Positions 12,601 to 25,600 of a DNA stretch of 64,000 bases are shown here, piece by piece; positions within the stretch are counted from its first letter, which is position 1, and every line of letters starts with the position of its first letter. The notes under the pieces were generated by a model. It saw nothing but the letters and a program-made list of their open reading frames with translations, was not told where the DNA came from and ran no database searches. The stretch is from contig JAVYIG010000644.1 of assembly GCA_035222895.1 (NCBI GenBank), forward strand, positions 61,001 through 125,000, given 5' to 3'. A program made the position numbers and the translations under genes. This stretch comes from Strongylocentrotus droebachiensis. Lineage: Eukaryota > Echinodermata > Echinoidea > Camarodonta > Strongylocentrotidae.

Positions 12601-15600
12601 CGGGGCCAATCGGGTATAATACGACTACGGACGACGCGGCCGCAGCATTCACGTGCGTGCAACATATACGCGAAACCGAAGCGCGAGGAGAATTTCGGTC
12701 TGTTTCGCGAACGCTAGCGCGCGCTGACCCAGTTAATCAAGTCCATTCGTTTACGTGCAGTTGTCCAAAATATAACGTAGATGGGGTTAACCAATATTTC
12801 CCATGATACACTCCCTTTAAGCAAAGTAGCAAATGTAACTAAAGGAGAGAGGGAAATAAATAGACGAAACAAAAGTAAGCAACAAAAACACAGATGCCAT
12901 AATGCTAATTGTCATTAGCATATAGGCCTGGATGTTAAGGCCAAAGGTAAAATAAATCATATACTGATTTACGATTTCAAAGTTGCTGGATACTTGTATG
13001 GGGTTTAGACAAACTAGGAAACATTTCATGAAAGTTATAACTATTTATTATTGCTGAATATGAATATGTAAATTATATATTAGAATAAAACGGCCTGAAA
13101 ATAGGCCTGAATGTTAAGGTCAAATGTAAAATCAATCAATTATATACGATTTCAAAGTTTCTGGAGATGTATGGTATTTAGACGAACTATGAAACACTTG
13201 TCTGCTAAAGTATATTACTTATTCATCATTGCTGAATAATAAATGTAAATTATATTGTGGAATAGGACATATTTCTCACCCGAAATTGCGAAGAGATCCG
13301 TCACAGTCAGTTTTGTCCTCGTGGCCAAAGCCTTGTCCATCGATTGGAAAATAGGATGGATTCCAATACCTAATCGAAAGAAAAAGCTAAAATACTAACA
13401 AGCTCCAAATAAATAAAGTATGGAAAGCTCTATATTACAAGAAGGGGTGGTAACCTGATTAACATTCTATTAATGTAAAGAAATGATGAATTGAATTTGT
13501 ATCTGAATTGAATTTGTATCTTATCGAGTTAAACCTTTCCAAATTCCTTCAATTACCTAACCTTTAGTGTTCAAAAACACTGAAAGGATTTATATGAAAA
13601 ATAGTTTCAGTAAGAAATTTAATAAATTCCTCTAATTTTCAGATTTGTTAAGCTTAACAGCTAAAATGTTAGTTTTCAAGCTTTATTTAGGGTTGTCTGA
13701 GCTTTCTCCATTGTTTATATATCAATATATGTCTTTTTCTCAATTATTTCTTGAGGGGACTGTCTTGACAAGACCAACTTGGGTCCCGTTGCACAAAACT
13801 TACTATTGATGGTATTTTTCCCATCAATGGTAGCTACCATGGAAACCTTGATTTTGATTGGCTTTTGAGCCCATGGTAGTTGCCATTGATGTCAAAGTTA
13901 CCATCAATGGTAAGTTATATGCAACAGGGTCTTTGATGGTACCCTTGATTCCATGTATAATGATTTGCATCTGTTCTGAATTTCTGATTCCCATGTGAAC
14001 ATTCTTTTATTGGAATTAAATAAATTGAACTTGAGCTTCACCGTGTCAGAATCTAAATAATACATTCAGGGGTTACGATACGTGTATATGGAGGGGGAGG
14101 GCACAGGGTGCATACAAGGTAAGTTGCGTACGTATGTGTGGTGGCAGGCCTTTTGCATGTTAAGGCAATTGGCCATGTCCATTGGGAGAGAAAGAGAAAT
14201 CAAAATATAAATATATATAGGCAGAAAAAGAGTGAGAGAGAGAGAAATCGAAATATATATATATATATAGCTAGGTTATAAATTGGGCGGCACTACTAGG
14301 CAGATGGGGTTCTCAATCAGATAAAATACAAGGAAGCAATGAAGTAAATGCCATCATTTTATTTCTCGCCTTTCTTTCCACCTGTCTCTAAGAGTTTGTT
14401 CCTTTTTCCTCTCTCCCTCCACATATGTATCTCACTCTTCATTTTTAATTAACCCACGCCACTCAGGATAAATACCTGTATAGAGATTCATCTGGAATCC
14501 ACGATACTACAAGCTGTGACGTCATCACTTTGTTTACGGTATCATCAGCCCTGAACCAGGATGTGAACGAGTGTGTTTCCGGGTCATCCGATACTCGCAA
14601 CCACGCCCCGTGGAAGATGTCGTGCACGTATATTGGTGATTTGTAGGTTAATACGTCAGCGGATACAAACAAGTCCTCAGATGAACTTTATCACCCGAAC
14701 AGTCATGGAAATGAAGAAAGAAAACAAAATAGTATCAGTTGGTCAACACATCTTAAGAACTGACGTGAGAGAAACAGATCAACTCACATTTTAGTTAGGG
14801 TCCTTACTATTTTCAGCAATTTCATGACTAAACGGAACTTAAAGACATCTACAACAAAATCAACTATACAAAAGCAATAAATACTATTATATCCTGCATC
14901 AAAAATTTGTTGATTTTTGATTGGTTGAGAGCTCGTCACATGACCAGAAATATTTGACTTATTTTTAGAAAGTACTATAAAGAGAGTACTATTTGGGTTT
15001 ACTATTTGGGAGTTGAAAAAAAAAAGTGAATTTTTTGTGTTGAATTGAATCAATTATTTGTCTTCAAATCTTAATTTAATGAAAACAAAATATTTTAAAT
15101 CTTTTTAGATAAAAATTGACATTTTGTTGGTTCTAAAAAAGAATTCTCCCAAAAATATGTTTTTTAATTTAAAAAAAAAAAAAAAAATTGGATGCAGGAT
15201 ATAAAACAAATATACCATGCCTTCTATTCGAGGTACTGGTTAAACTATGGGCCTCGGTGAATCCAAAAGTACCATTTGCTTCGGGGCTGCGCTCCTCAGC
15301 AAATAGTACTATTGGAGTCACCTCTTGCGCATAGTTCTAACTGGAACCTCTCAAGGCAGTATTATATTTGTATACTATTTATGCTGCTGCTAATAATACA
15401 CCTTCTTATCCTTCTACTTCTCACCCCTCCTCTTCCTCCTACTACTACTGTAACTCATTCTGCTTCTGCTACTACTACTACTACTACTACTTATACTAAT
15501 ACTACTACTACTACTACCGCTGCTCCTTCCGCCGCTGCTACTGCTGCTACTACTACTACTACTACAACTAATACTACTACTACTACTCCTGTCATTATCT

Positions 15601-18600
15601 ACTTCTCCCAACCACTGACATTGATAGTAATACTGAAATAAAAAGCTTTAAAAAACACTTAGGGTTCTCTTTTTTAATTACCGTTAGGCAATGAGTAGGC
15701 CTGGCAAACGTGGTAAAGGCCAGCAAGAATCGTTATGATTGTGGCAGGCAGAGGAACCCACAGAAGAAGTACGGAATTTAAGATGTTTGGGGAAAAGATT
15801 TAGCGATAGTCTTTTGCAGTTAGTTCAATGAAGGACTTGTTTTCTCAAAGGATGAACTTACCTGTGGTTGTAGTGCGTCATTGCAAAAGTGACCTGTTGG
15901 CCGTCAACTTTCGGGGGCGCTGGAGGTGAAAAATGTGTTAAGTATCAATTTGAGTTTTGAAGGTATATAGGAAGCTACACAATGAAACGCTTAGCGAGTT
16001 CCTAGTCACCTAAAATGAAATCGACGTTCTTGCCATAAACATAATTATCCGAAAGTAAACTGATCATTTGAGATATCCAAAGGGGCGCGAAGGCTCAGTG
16101 GTAGGGCAGTGGCCTCGTAACAAGGAGGTCATGGTTTCTATACCAAGTCGATGCGCTAGTGCCCTTTAGTAAGGCATTATCACTCATTAGCAAGTTCCTC
16201 AGATAGGACTGGAAAGCCGTCGGTCCCCTGGTTGCTAACAAACCAAAGATTTTGTTAACAGTCAGGCTAGATGAACAAAAAATACCCGCAATTTTGTTAG
16301 GCACATCTAGGAATCCGAGGGAACAATGAAGTACCCAGTCACTCTGGCGTACCTTTGATGGTATAAATGTTTCTCTGCTCCGTAAAAAAACAATACTAGA
16401 AAACTGTGATAGTCATTTTTAATGTCCCTTCACTTTTACAGGATATTGCAACCTCCTTGATGTAGATATATATGTACTTGTATGAAAGGACTTACGTAAT
16501 GGTGTAACCGTTGGTGTGACGTCATCAGAATGTGCTGATGTATCTGTCCGATGTGCCGTAAAGAGTGAGTTAAAATTAAAAAAATATAATATTAATGAGA
16601 TAAAAAATAATCATAAAGCTGGTTTTTCGCTCCTTAAAATGATTTTCTGCTCTGTTAAAAATAGTAGACCACAAAAGACTAGAAATTGTGCTATCCTTCT
16701 ACATTTGCAATCTTGACTGCTCACATATTAAAGTCCCTACACTTTTACAGAATGTTGCAACTACCCCCATGGAGATATACATATACTTACTTAATGGTGG
16801 AACAGTTGGTGTGACGTCATCATAGAGTGTAAAAGCTTCTGTCCAGTATGCTGTAAAGAGTGAGTTAAAAGGACAAAGAATAAATAGTAACGAGGGGGGA
16901 ATAATTATGTAAATGGTGTTGCTCTCAAGAACACTGTGCTTAGGATGGAACAAACTTAGCTGAATCATGAGCTGAGACAATTGAAACAATTAAGCCGAGT
17001 AGGAGACAGGCTATCATCAACTACTGTATATCAAGAACCGCGAAGATGAAACATACGTACTCGTTCATATTACGTCATAATTATTATGATCTATTTGAAT
17101 TCCATACACACAATTTATGTTGTATACACATAATTATGACACATTTATAAATAAACATATTTTTGAACCGCCACGATGTAGAGAGTATATAAAAGGCCTT
17201 ACTTAAAAGTGAAGCCGTTGATGTGTTGTAATCAGAGGATGCTGAAGTATCTGTCCAATGTGCCGGAAAGCATGAGTATTACAAAAAAGAGCAATTAAAT
17301 AGTAATGAGATAAAAATAACAAGAAAAAAATGAGCTTACAATCAATATCAACAACGCAATTGAAACAATTTCCCCCTTCTCTCTCTCTCTCTCTCTCGCT
17401 CGTTGCCGGTGTTTCTCTTTTTCTCTACCCTCTTGGACAAGACAAATCGTCCTTGTTTTCACGAAGTGACGGTAGTGAGGAAAATCGTAACGCAAAGTGA
17501 ATGCAATTTTTTTTCACTACCGTCACTTCGTGAAAACAGCGACGAAATGTGCGAGCTTTCTACTTATTATCTTTCGCGGTCACATTTGTAATGCCCCCTG
17601 CACTTTTACAGAATGTTGCAACCGCCCCTATGGAGATGTGTATAGAAAGACTTACTTAATGGCAAATCTGTTGATGTGACGTCATCAGAGAGTACTGATG
17701 TATCTGTCCGATGTTACGTAAAGAGTGAGTTAGAATAACAAAATAACAATAGTAATGAGATAAAAGTAATCATAAAACTGGTATTGCGCTCGAGAACATT
17801 CTGATTAGGATAGAACAAGCTGAGCTAAAACAATCATAAAACTATGTCTATCTATCTCGTTCCCTGTGTGTCTCTTATCCGATCCTCTCACCTCTCTACA
17901 TTTCTCTTTCTCTTGTTGTTTACTTACAAGCACACACACGGGTTTTTTTTTAGCAGTCAGGCAAAACGAACAAAAGCTACAAAAAGAATGATAAACAAAA
18001 TGGCAGATCTAGGCGTGCGTGGAAATGCGTAATTACCCAGTTTAGCGTTTTTGGGATGGCATACCCTCCATAGAAATGTTTCTCTGCTTCGTTAAAAAAA
18101 CCCACAAAAGAATAGAACATTCTGCTAGCCTTCTTCTTGTTATTTATACTGGTCACATTTTTAATTTCACTACACTTTTACAGAATGTAGGAACCGCCCC
18201 GATGTTTGAATGGACTTACTTAATGGTTGATCCGTTGGTGTGACGTCATCAGTGACTGCTGATGTATCTGTCCAATGTGCCGTAAAGCGTGAGTTGAAAT
18301 AACAAAATAACAATATTAATTAGATAAACAAAATTATAAACATGGTGTTGCGCTCAAGACTACTGTGCGTATGGGTTCTAGGACAATTACCCCCTGGGCA
18401 ATCACCCCCCGGAAAATTACCCCCCGGAAAACTACCCCCAAAGGACAATTACCCCCCGGCAAATTACCCCCCGGAGAATTACCCCCCGAGGACAATAACC
18501 CCCTAAGGACAATTACCCCCCGGAAAATTACTCCCCGGAGAATTACCCCCCGAGGACAATTACCCCCCAAGGACAATTACCCCCCGGAAAATTACCCCCC

Positions 18601-18640
18601 GGAGAATTACCCCCCGAGGACAGGAGTAGTAGTATTAGTT

Positions 18641-18675
<35 letters not shown>

Positions 18676-20037
18676 TGTAGTAGTAGTAGTAGAAGTAATA
18701 GTAGTAGTAGTAGTAGCAGCAGTAGCGGCGGCGGAAGGAGCAGCGGTAGTAGTAGTAGTAGTAGAAGTAGTAGTATAATTACCCCCCGGAAAACTACCCC
18801 CCGGAAAACTACCCCCCGAGGAAAATTACCCCCCGAGGACAACTACCCCCCGAGGACAATTACCCCCCGGACAACTACCCCCGAGAACCCCCGAAGGACA
18901 ATTACCCCCCGGAAAACTACCCCCCGAGGACAACTACCCCCCTTGGAAAATTACCCCCCGAGGACAACTACCCCCTTGGAAAATTACCCCCGAGGACAAT
19001 TACCCGCCCCGTGGATAACTAATGTACCCCCGAGGACAACTACCCCCACCCCCTTGAGGACAATCAGGATTCAATAGCAAAAGACGATCTGACACATTGA
19101 GAGATGTTGTGAAGGCTACGAGCCCATACAATCCCGTGCATGAACCCACATTCGTTCAAATACTTACGCGTGATCATCCTCATTACTACACATTTTCCTT
19201 TAACTATAATGTATGCAACACCTGGTAGTTGCTGTTTTCTACGAAGAATGTAAGTTTTAGGGAATTGTCCAGCGCGTCTCAAAATGCATAAAAATGCATC
19301 TTGAGCAGCGTTATTTCAACTTTTTGTTAGACACAGTGCCCTCTTAAATGAAAACTATTTATTTTGCATCACTCTGGCACTCGTCAAGTGCTATGTACAC
19401 CCGTATGGGCACATTTGATTCTTGAATTATCGAGCGACCAAGAAAAAAAAAGGACAAGATTTTTTTTAAATGGTAAAACATAATGTTATAATCAACACAC
19501 TAGAAAAGATTTAAGATACTGTATGCGGGCACCTCGCCGCCGAATGTACACGAATATAAAGTGATATATTCGGTCATGACCTTGACACAGGAATATAAGG
19601 ATATTCGGGCCTCTCGTTGCCTTGATTTATCATGTTTATAAATATAATGAGAGTGTGGTAACAATTTAATTTCGAAATAAAAGATATATATTCGCAAAAT
19701 ATTGTCAGCGAGCGAGGAAGAAAGACATTTTATTATTTTTGTTACATTTTTTTTTCTCATGAAAATAAATACTCTTACCGTTTCTGATATTTTTTTCCTC
19801 ACAAAATCAACGTTTTCCAAAAAAATGTTGTTATGTAACTAACATTCTCTTGCGGCACCCTAGTTGAAAAACGCTGCTGTGGAATTACAAAATCATTGAG
19901 ATGAATGTACCAAAGAGCGGATACTTATTTTCTTTTAATATGGCACCGTGCATACCATATATTTAACTTGACTGCAATTTTTATGTCAAAATAAATTACA
20001 GTACAAGAAAACATATTTTAGTTCACCATGACAACAG

Positions 20038-20074
<37 letters not shown>

Positions 20075-22609
20075 CATTACATTACATCTATCAACATGAA
20101 GAAAACCTTAATTTTGGAATAGATCCCATAGGGCCAATTATACATACAAAGACAAATATACGATCAGCTGATAAGAAAATTAACAGAGGATGCATAAATA
20201 ATGAAATCTTACATCCTAATTTCTTTGTTGTGCCATTTTAGGGGAGACTGGCTGTAACGCGTACTCATCTGCGCGCAATGTATTGTTAAATTTCTAAGAA
20301 ATGTAAATTCCGTACTTTGATTTGATACATGCGTCTTCTGGCAATTTACTTTGATTCAATACATGTGGCATATTAAGTCAAACTTCACAAGGATTGAATG
20401 GAGGTAGTGGATGTTTCTAGCTTTCACCAATTAAAAATTAGAAAATTATGATTTGTTGAAGGTGCAAACACAAATATGCAACTCCGTGACGTGTCTTGTG
20501 AGCTCCCCGCCTATTTGCACTGTAGTACTAGAAAACTCTTCCTTAACAATTTTTTTCTCATACATTCACATAAAATATAATTAAATATAATAATTGCAAA
20601 TATGTTTATACACAACCCCTGTACGAAACAAATCTATTCCGTCATAAATAAATTAAAATCCTCGGAGGTAATTGTCCTCGGGGGGTAGTTGTCCTCGGGG
20701 GGTAATTTTCCGGGGGGCAATTTTCCGGGGGGTAATTGTCCTCGGGGGGTAATTGTCCTCGGGGGGTAGTTGTCCTCGGGGGGTAATTGTCCTCGGGGGG
20801 TAGTTGTCCTCGGGGGGTAATTCTCCGGGGGGTAATTTTCCGGGGGGTAATTGTCCTTAGGGGGTAATTGTCCTTGGGGGGTAATTCTCCGGGGGGGTAA
20901 ATTTCCAGGGGGTAATTGTCCGTGGGGGGTAGTTTTCCGGGGGGTAATTTTCCGGGGGGTGATTGCCCAGGGGGTAATTGTCCTGATACGGTGCGTATGA
21001 TGGACAAGATCCGCTAAAATATCCATAACAAAATCGAAACAAATGGCAGATCTAGGAATGCGGAGGGATACAAAAGTACTCAGTTTGGCATTTGTTGAAG
21101 GCATACACTCCTTAAATGTTTCTACTGTTTATCTTTACTGGTCACATTTGTAATGTCCCCACACTTGTTGGAACCGCACTTGTTGTATAAAAAGCGTATC
21201 AGGACAATTACCCCCTGGGCAATCACCCCCCGGAAAATTACCCCCCGGAAAACTACCCCCCAAGGACAATTACCCCCTGGAAATTTACCCCCCGGAGAAT
21301 TACCCCCCGAGGACAATTACCCCCCAAGGACAATTACCCCCCGGAAAATTACCCCCCGGAGAATTACCCCCCGAGGACAATTACCCCCCAAGGACAATTA
21401 CCCCCCGGAAAATTACCCCCCGGAGAATTACCCCCCGAGGACAACTACCCCCGAGGACAATTACCCCCCGAGGACAATTACCCCCCGAGGACAATTACCC
21501 CCGAGGACAACTACCCCCAGGACAATTACCCCCCCGAGGACAACTACCCCCGAGGACAATTACCCCCCAAGGACAATTACCCCCCGGAAAACTACCCCTT
21601 CATGAATTACCCCCGAGGACAATTCCCCCCCCCCCCCCACCCCCCCCCGAGGACAATTAGGATTCAATAGCAAAAGACGATCTGACACGTTGAGAGATGC
21701 TGTGAAGGCTACGAGCCCATAAAATCCCGTGCATGAACCCACATTCGTTCAAATACTTGCGCGTGATCTTCCTCATTACTTCACATTTTTCTTTAACTAT
21801 AATGTATGCAACACCACTGTGGTTGCTGTTTTCTACGAAGGATTTCTCTTGTGCAGCGTTATTTCAATTTTTTTTTAGACACAGTGCCCTCTTAAGAAAT
21901 AAAAAGTTTCGCCCAATCTTAAATTCTTCACAAACTATTTATTTTGCATCACTCTGGCACTCGTCAAGTGCTATGTACACACGAATGGGCACATTTGTTT
22001 CTTGATTTAGTGAACGAGCAAGAAAAACAAGGACAAGACATTTTCAAAATGGTAAAACATAATGTTGTAATCAACACACTAGCAAAGATTTAAGGTATGC
22101 GGGCGCCTCACCGGCGAATGTACACGAATATAAAGTGAAATATTCGGTCATGACCTTGATACATGAATATGAGGATATTCGGGCCTCTCGTTGCCTTGAT
22201 TCATCATGTTTATAATTGTGATGAGTGTGGTAACAATGTAATGTCGAAATAAAAGATATATATTCGCAAAATATTGTCAGCGAGCGAGGAAGAAAGACAT
22301 TTAATTATTTTTTTACATTTTATTTTCTCATGAAAATAAATACTCTACCCGTTTCTGATATTTGTTTTTCACAAAATCAACGTTTGCCAAAAAATGTTGT
22401 TATGTAACTAACATTCTCTTGCGGCACCCCAGTTGAAAAAACGCTCCTCTGGAATTACAAAATCATTGAGATGAATGTACCCAAGTGCGGATACTTATTT
22501 TCTTTTAATATGGCACCGTACATACCATATATTTCACTTGAAGGCAATTTTTATTTCAATATAAATTACAGTACAAGAAAACATATTTTAGTTCACCATG
22601 ACAACAGAA

Positions 22610-22647
<38 letters not shown>

Positions 22648-25600
22648 CAAATTACATTTATAAACATGAAGAGAACCTTAATTTTGGAATAGAACATAGA
22701 TGAGGGCCCATTATACATACAAAGACAAATATACGATCAGCTGATTAGAAAAGATACAGAGGTTGCATAAATAATGATATCTTACATCCTAATTTCTTTG
22801 TTGGGCCATTTTGGGGAAGACTAGCTGTATTAACGCGTACTCATCTGCGCGCATTGTATTGTTAAATTTCTAAGAAATGTAAATTCCGTACTTTGATTTG
22901 ATACATGCGTCTTCTGGCAATTGAATTTGATTCAATACACGTGGCATCAGGCGCGTACGCAGGGGGGGGGGGGGGGGTTTGGGGGGTTAACCCCCCCCTT
23001 TGGTAATTTTTTGTGTGTAAACCCCCCCCCCCCCCCAAACCCCCTAAAACCCCCCCCCCCCCCCCTTTTGGATTTTTTTTTTTTTTTTTTTTTTTAATTA
23101 TTTATTAAAAAAAAAAAAAAAAAAATATTCCCATGGCCGACCTAAAAAAGGTGACCTTACCCCCCCCCCCCCAACGGGTCAAATTTCCAAATTTCGAGAC
23201 CCCCCCCAAAAAAAAAAATGTGTCCTCTTACCCCCCCCCCCCCCCCCCCCCCCCCCCCCGCTTATTCAGCGGCTGGCTGAGTCGTTGCGAAATTTTCGGA
23301 CCGATTTATAAATGTTGAAACCCCCCCCCTTGAAAAAATCCTGCGTACGCGCCTGCGTGGCATATAAGTCAAACTTCACAAAGATGGAATGGATACAGAG
23401 CGAGAGGGGTGGGTGAAAGCTCCTCCTAGGAGGATACATGTACGTCAAGCAAAAAGATTTGGCAGATGGGAACGAGGGCTTTGAATGTGAGCTACGAATA
23501 TAAATATAATTATTGAAAACATGTTTATACACAACCCTGTACGAAGCAAATCTATTTCGTCATAGATAACTAAGAAAATGAAAGTTCATGACATTTTCTC
23601 TAAATAGCAATTTGAAGAGGAGCTCGCATTATACGTCACAGCGTTGCAAATTCCCTGGGTGTGATAGTCCTCGGGGGGTAATGGTGTTTCGAGGGGGGGG
23701 GGGGTAATTGTCCTCGGGGGGTAGTTGTCCTCGGGGGTAGTTGTCCTCGGGGGGTAATTGTCCTGGGGGTAGTTGTCCTCGGGGGTAATTGTCCTCGGGG
23801 GTAGTTGTCCTCGGGGGTAATTCTCCGGGGGGTAATTTTCCGGGGGGTAATTGTCCTTGGGGGGTTATTGTCCTCGGGGGGTAATTCTCCGGGGGGTAAT
23901 TTTCCGGGGGGTAATTGTCCTCGGGGGGTAATTGTCCTCGGGGGGTAATTCTCCGGGGGGGTTATTCTCCGGGGGGTAATTGTCCTTAGGGGGTAGTTTT
24001 CCGGGGGGTAATTTGCCGGGGGGTGATTGCCCAGGGGGTAATTGTCCTAGAACCTATAAAAAGGACTTACGTGATGGTGTAGCCGTTGGACTGACGTCAT
24101 CGGAGAATGCTGACGTTTCTGCCAAATGTGCCGTAAAGAATGAGTTGAAATATAAACGAATAATACTAATGAGAAGAAAATAATTATGAAAATCGTGTTG
24201 CGCTCGGGAACACTGTGCTTATTAAGATGGCACAAACTGAGCTGAAAGATTCTCAAGACAATTGAAACAAATAAGCCGAGTAGGAGACAAGATATCATCA
24301 AGAATATCAATAACTGTCTAAACGAAACATACGTTCTTGTTCATATTACGTCATAATTATTATGATTTATCAGCATTCGATACACATAATATGTCTTGTA
24401 AACGTATGATAAAGTTAAAATTATAAGTATTCTGGCTCCTTTCCTTTTCCAACATTTATCTAACTTTTGTTGTTGTTGCCCCTGTCTTACTTGACCTCTT
24501 CTTGAAACAGTTCAGACATAAAGGCAAGATCTATTCCCTTCCCTAGTCCTCTCTCCACTCTCTCTCTCTCTCTCTCTCTCTAATGTTTTCTCTTTCTGTT
24601 ATGTGTGTGTTCCATTTCGTTTTATTCTTACGATATTCAACAGCAGGGACCAGTAGACCTTTAGCACTATAGGTCCCTTTCCACTTTGTCTCCACACTGC
24701 AGGCGTAATTGGTTCCGGGTATTACTCCATCCGATTCCGTAAAAGTATGCGAGATTCCGGTAGCGCTGACCAAAAGTGTTGGCGCGTTGTCGTCGTTAGT
24801 GCATCGGACAATCGTCTCACTGTAAGACGACCATGGAGGGGAGAATGGGTGGAGGAAGAGAGAGACAGATTGGCGAAATCAAGCCAGAAAGAGCGATGGA
24901 TAGAGAGAGAGAGGGAGAGAGAGACAGACAGAGAGGGGAAGGGAGGGGGATGGGTGGGGTGGAGTGAAAGTGAACGATATCAAAATATGTAAAATGATGG
25001 GCAGACCGGAGATGATAAGAACAGCGACTAAATTGTTGAGATTTCAAGACATTATATGCTGGAAACATCAATTAGAAGAATCTAATCCAGTTCATCAATT
25101 GTATTAAAATAAACACACGGAATATCTCCTCGCTGATAATTTCACCTCTATTTGAAAAATATTTTGTTTTTACTTATTCATATAATATCATACTACTTCA
25201 AATCAAATCCATAGCATAAGGCTTACAATACAAAAGTTGTTGTTTTGCCCTTTGTGACTGACCCAACAATCTTGTATTATTATTTCATTTTTGTTACCGT
25301 ATTTTAATCAACAAATATGTAATAAATCATTACAAACTGAAAATATTAGCCCGAAGAGGGGAAAAGAGCCCTCCCCCCATAACAAAAGAAGGAAACAAAA
25401 GAAGAAAACAACAACAAATCAAACGAAAAAAATCGGCCAACCGACCCAGGTGGTGGCACCTAAATGGTAAATACAACATTTATTTATTTAGGCCTAACCG
25501 GGAAAAGGTATGCAAGTTGTATACGTCCAGTGCGAATTTCCCCCTTTTCTAATTATTTGAAAATCACTTCGGAAAAGAAAAACATATTTATTATTAAAGC

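Larger units (their letters stand above)
16380..18330. repeat. Tandemly duplicated exon-plus-intron units
   Basis: Five units of roughly 290-560 bp each carry one 48-nt exon and shared intron text such as CACTTTTACAGAATGTTGCAA and a GAGTTAAAATAAC-type block. A sixth unit lies at 24055-24240, and an exonless fragment at 21030-21190. Confidence 0.85.

Noticed and set aside
18334..21605. Long open frames rich in Pro, Thr, Arg (PRKITP-like) on both strands
   Set aside because: They are translations of the 15-17-bp minisatellite arms of the fold-back elements and exist in several frames.
22965..23340. Proline-rich coding segment
   Set aside because: Homopolymer C runs inside a hAT-like element; base counts are unreliable and the frame is accidental.
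24543..24773. Single-exon gene
   Set aside because: The frame extends through a proper acceptor at 24820 and donor at 24631 and completes the fibronectin-like domain with exon 24.
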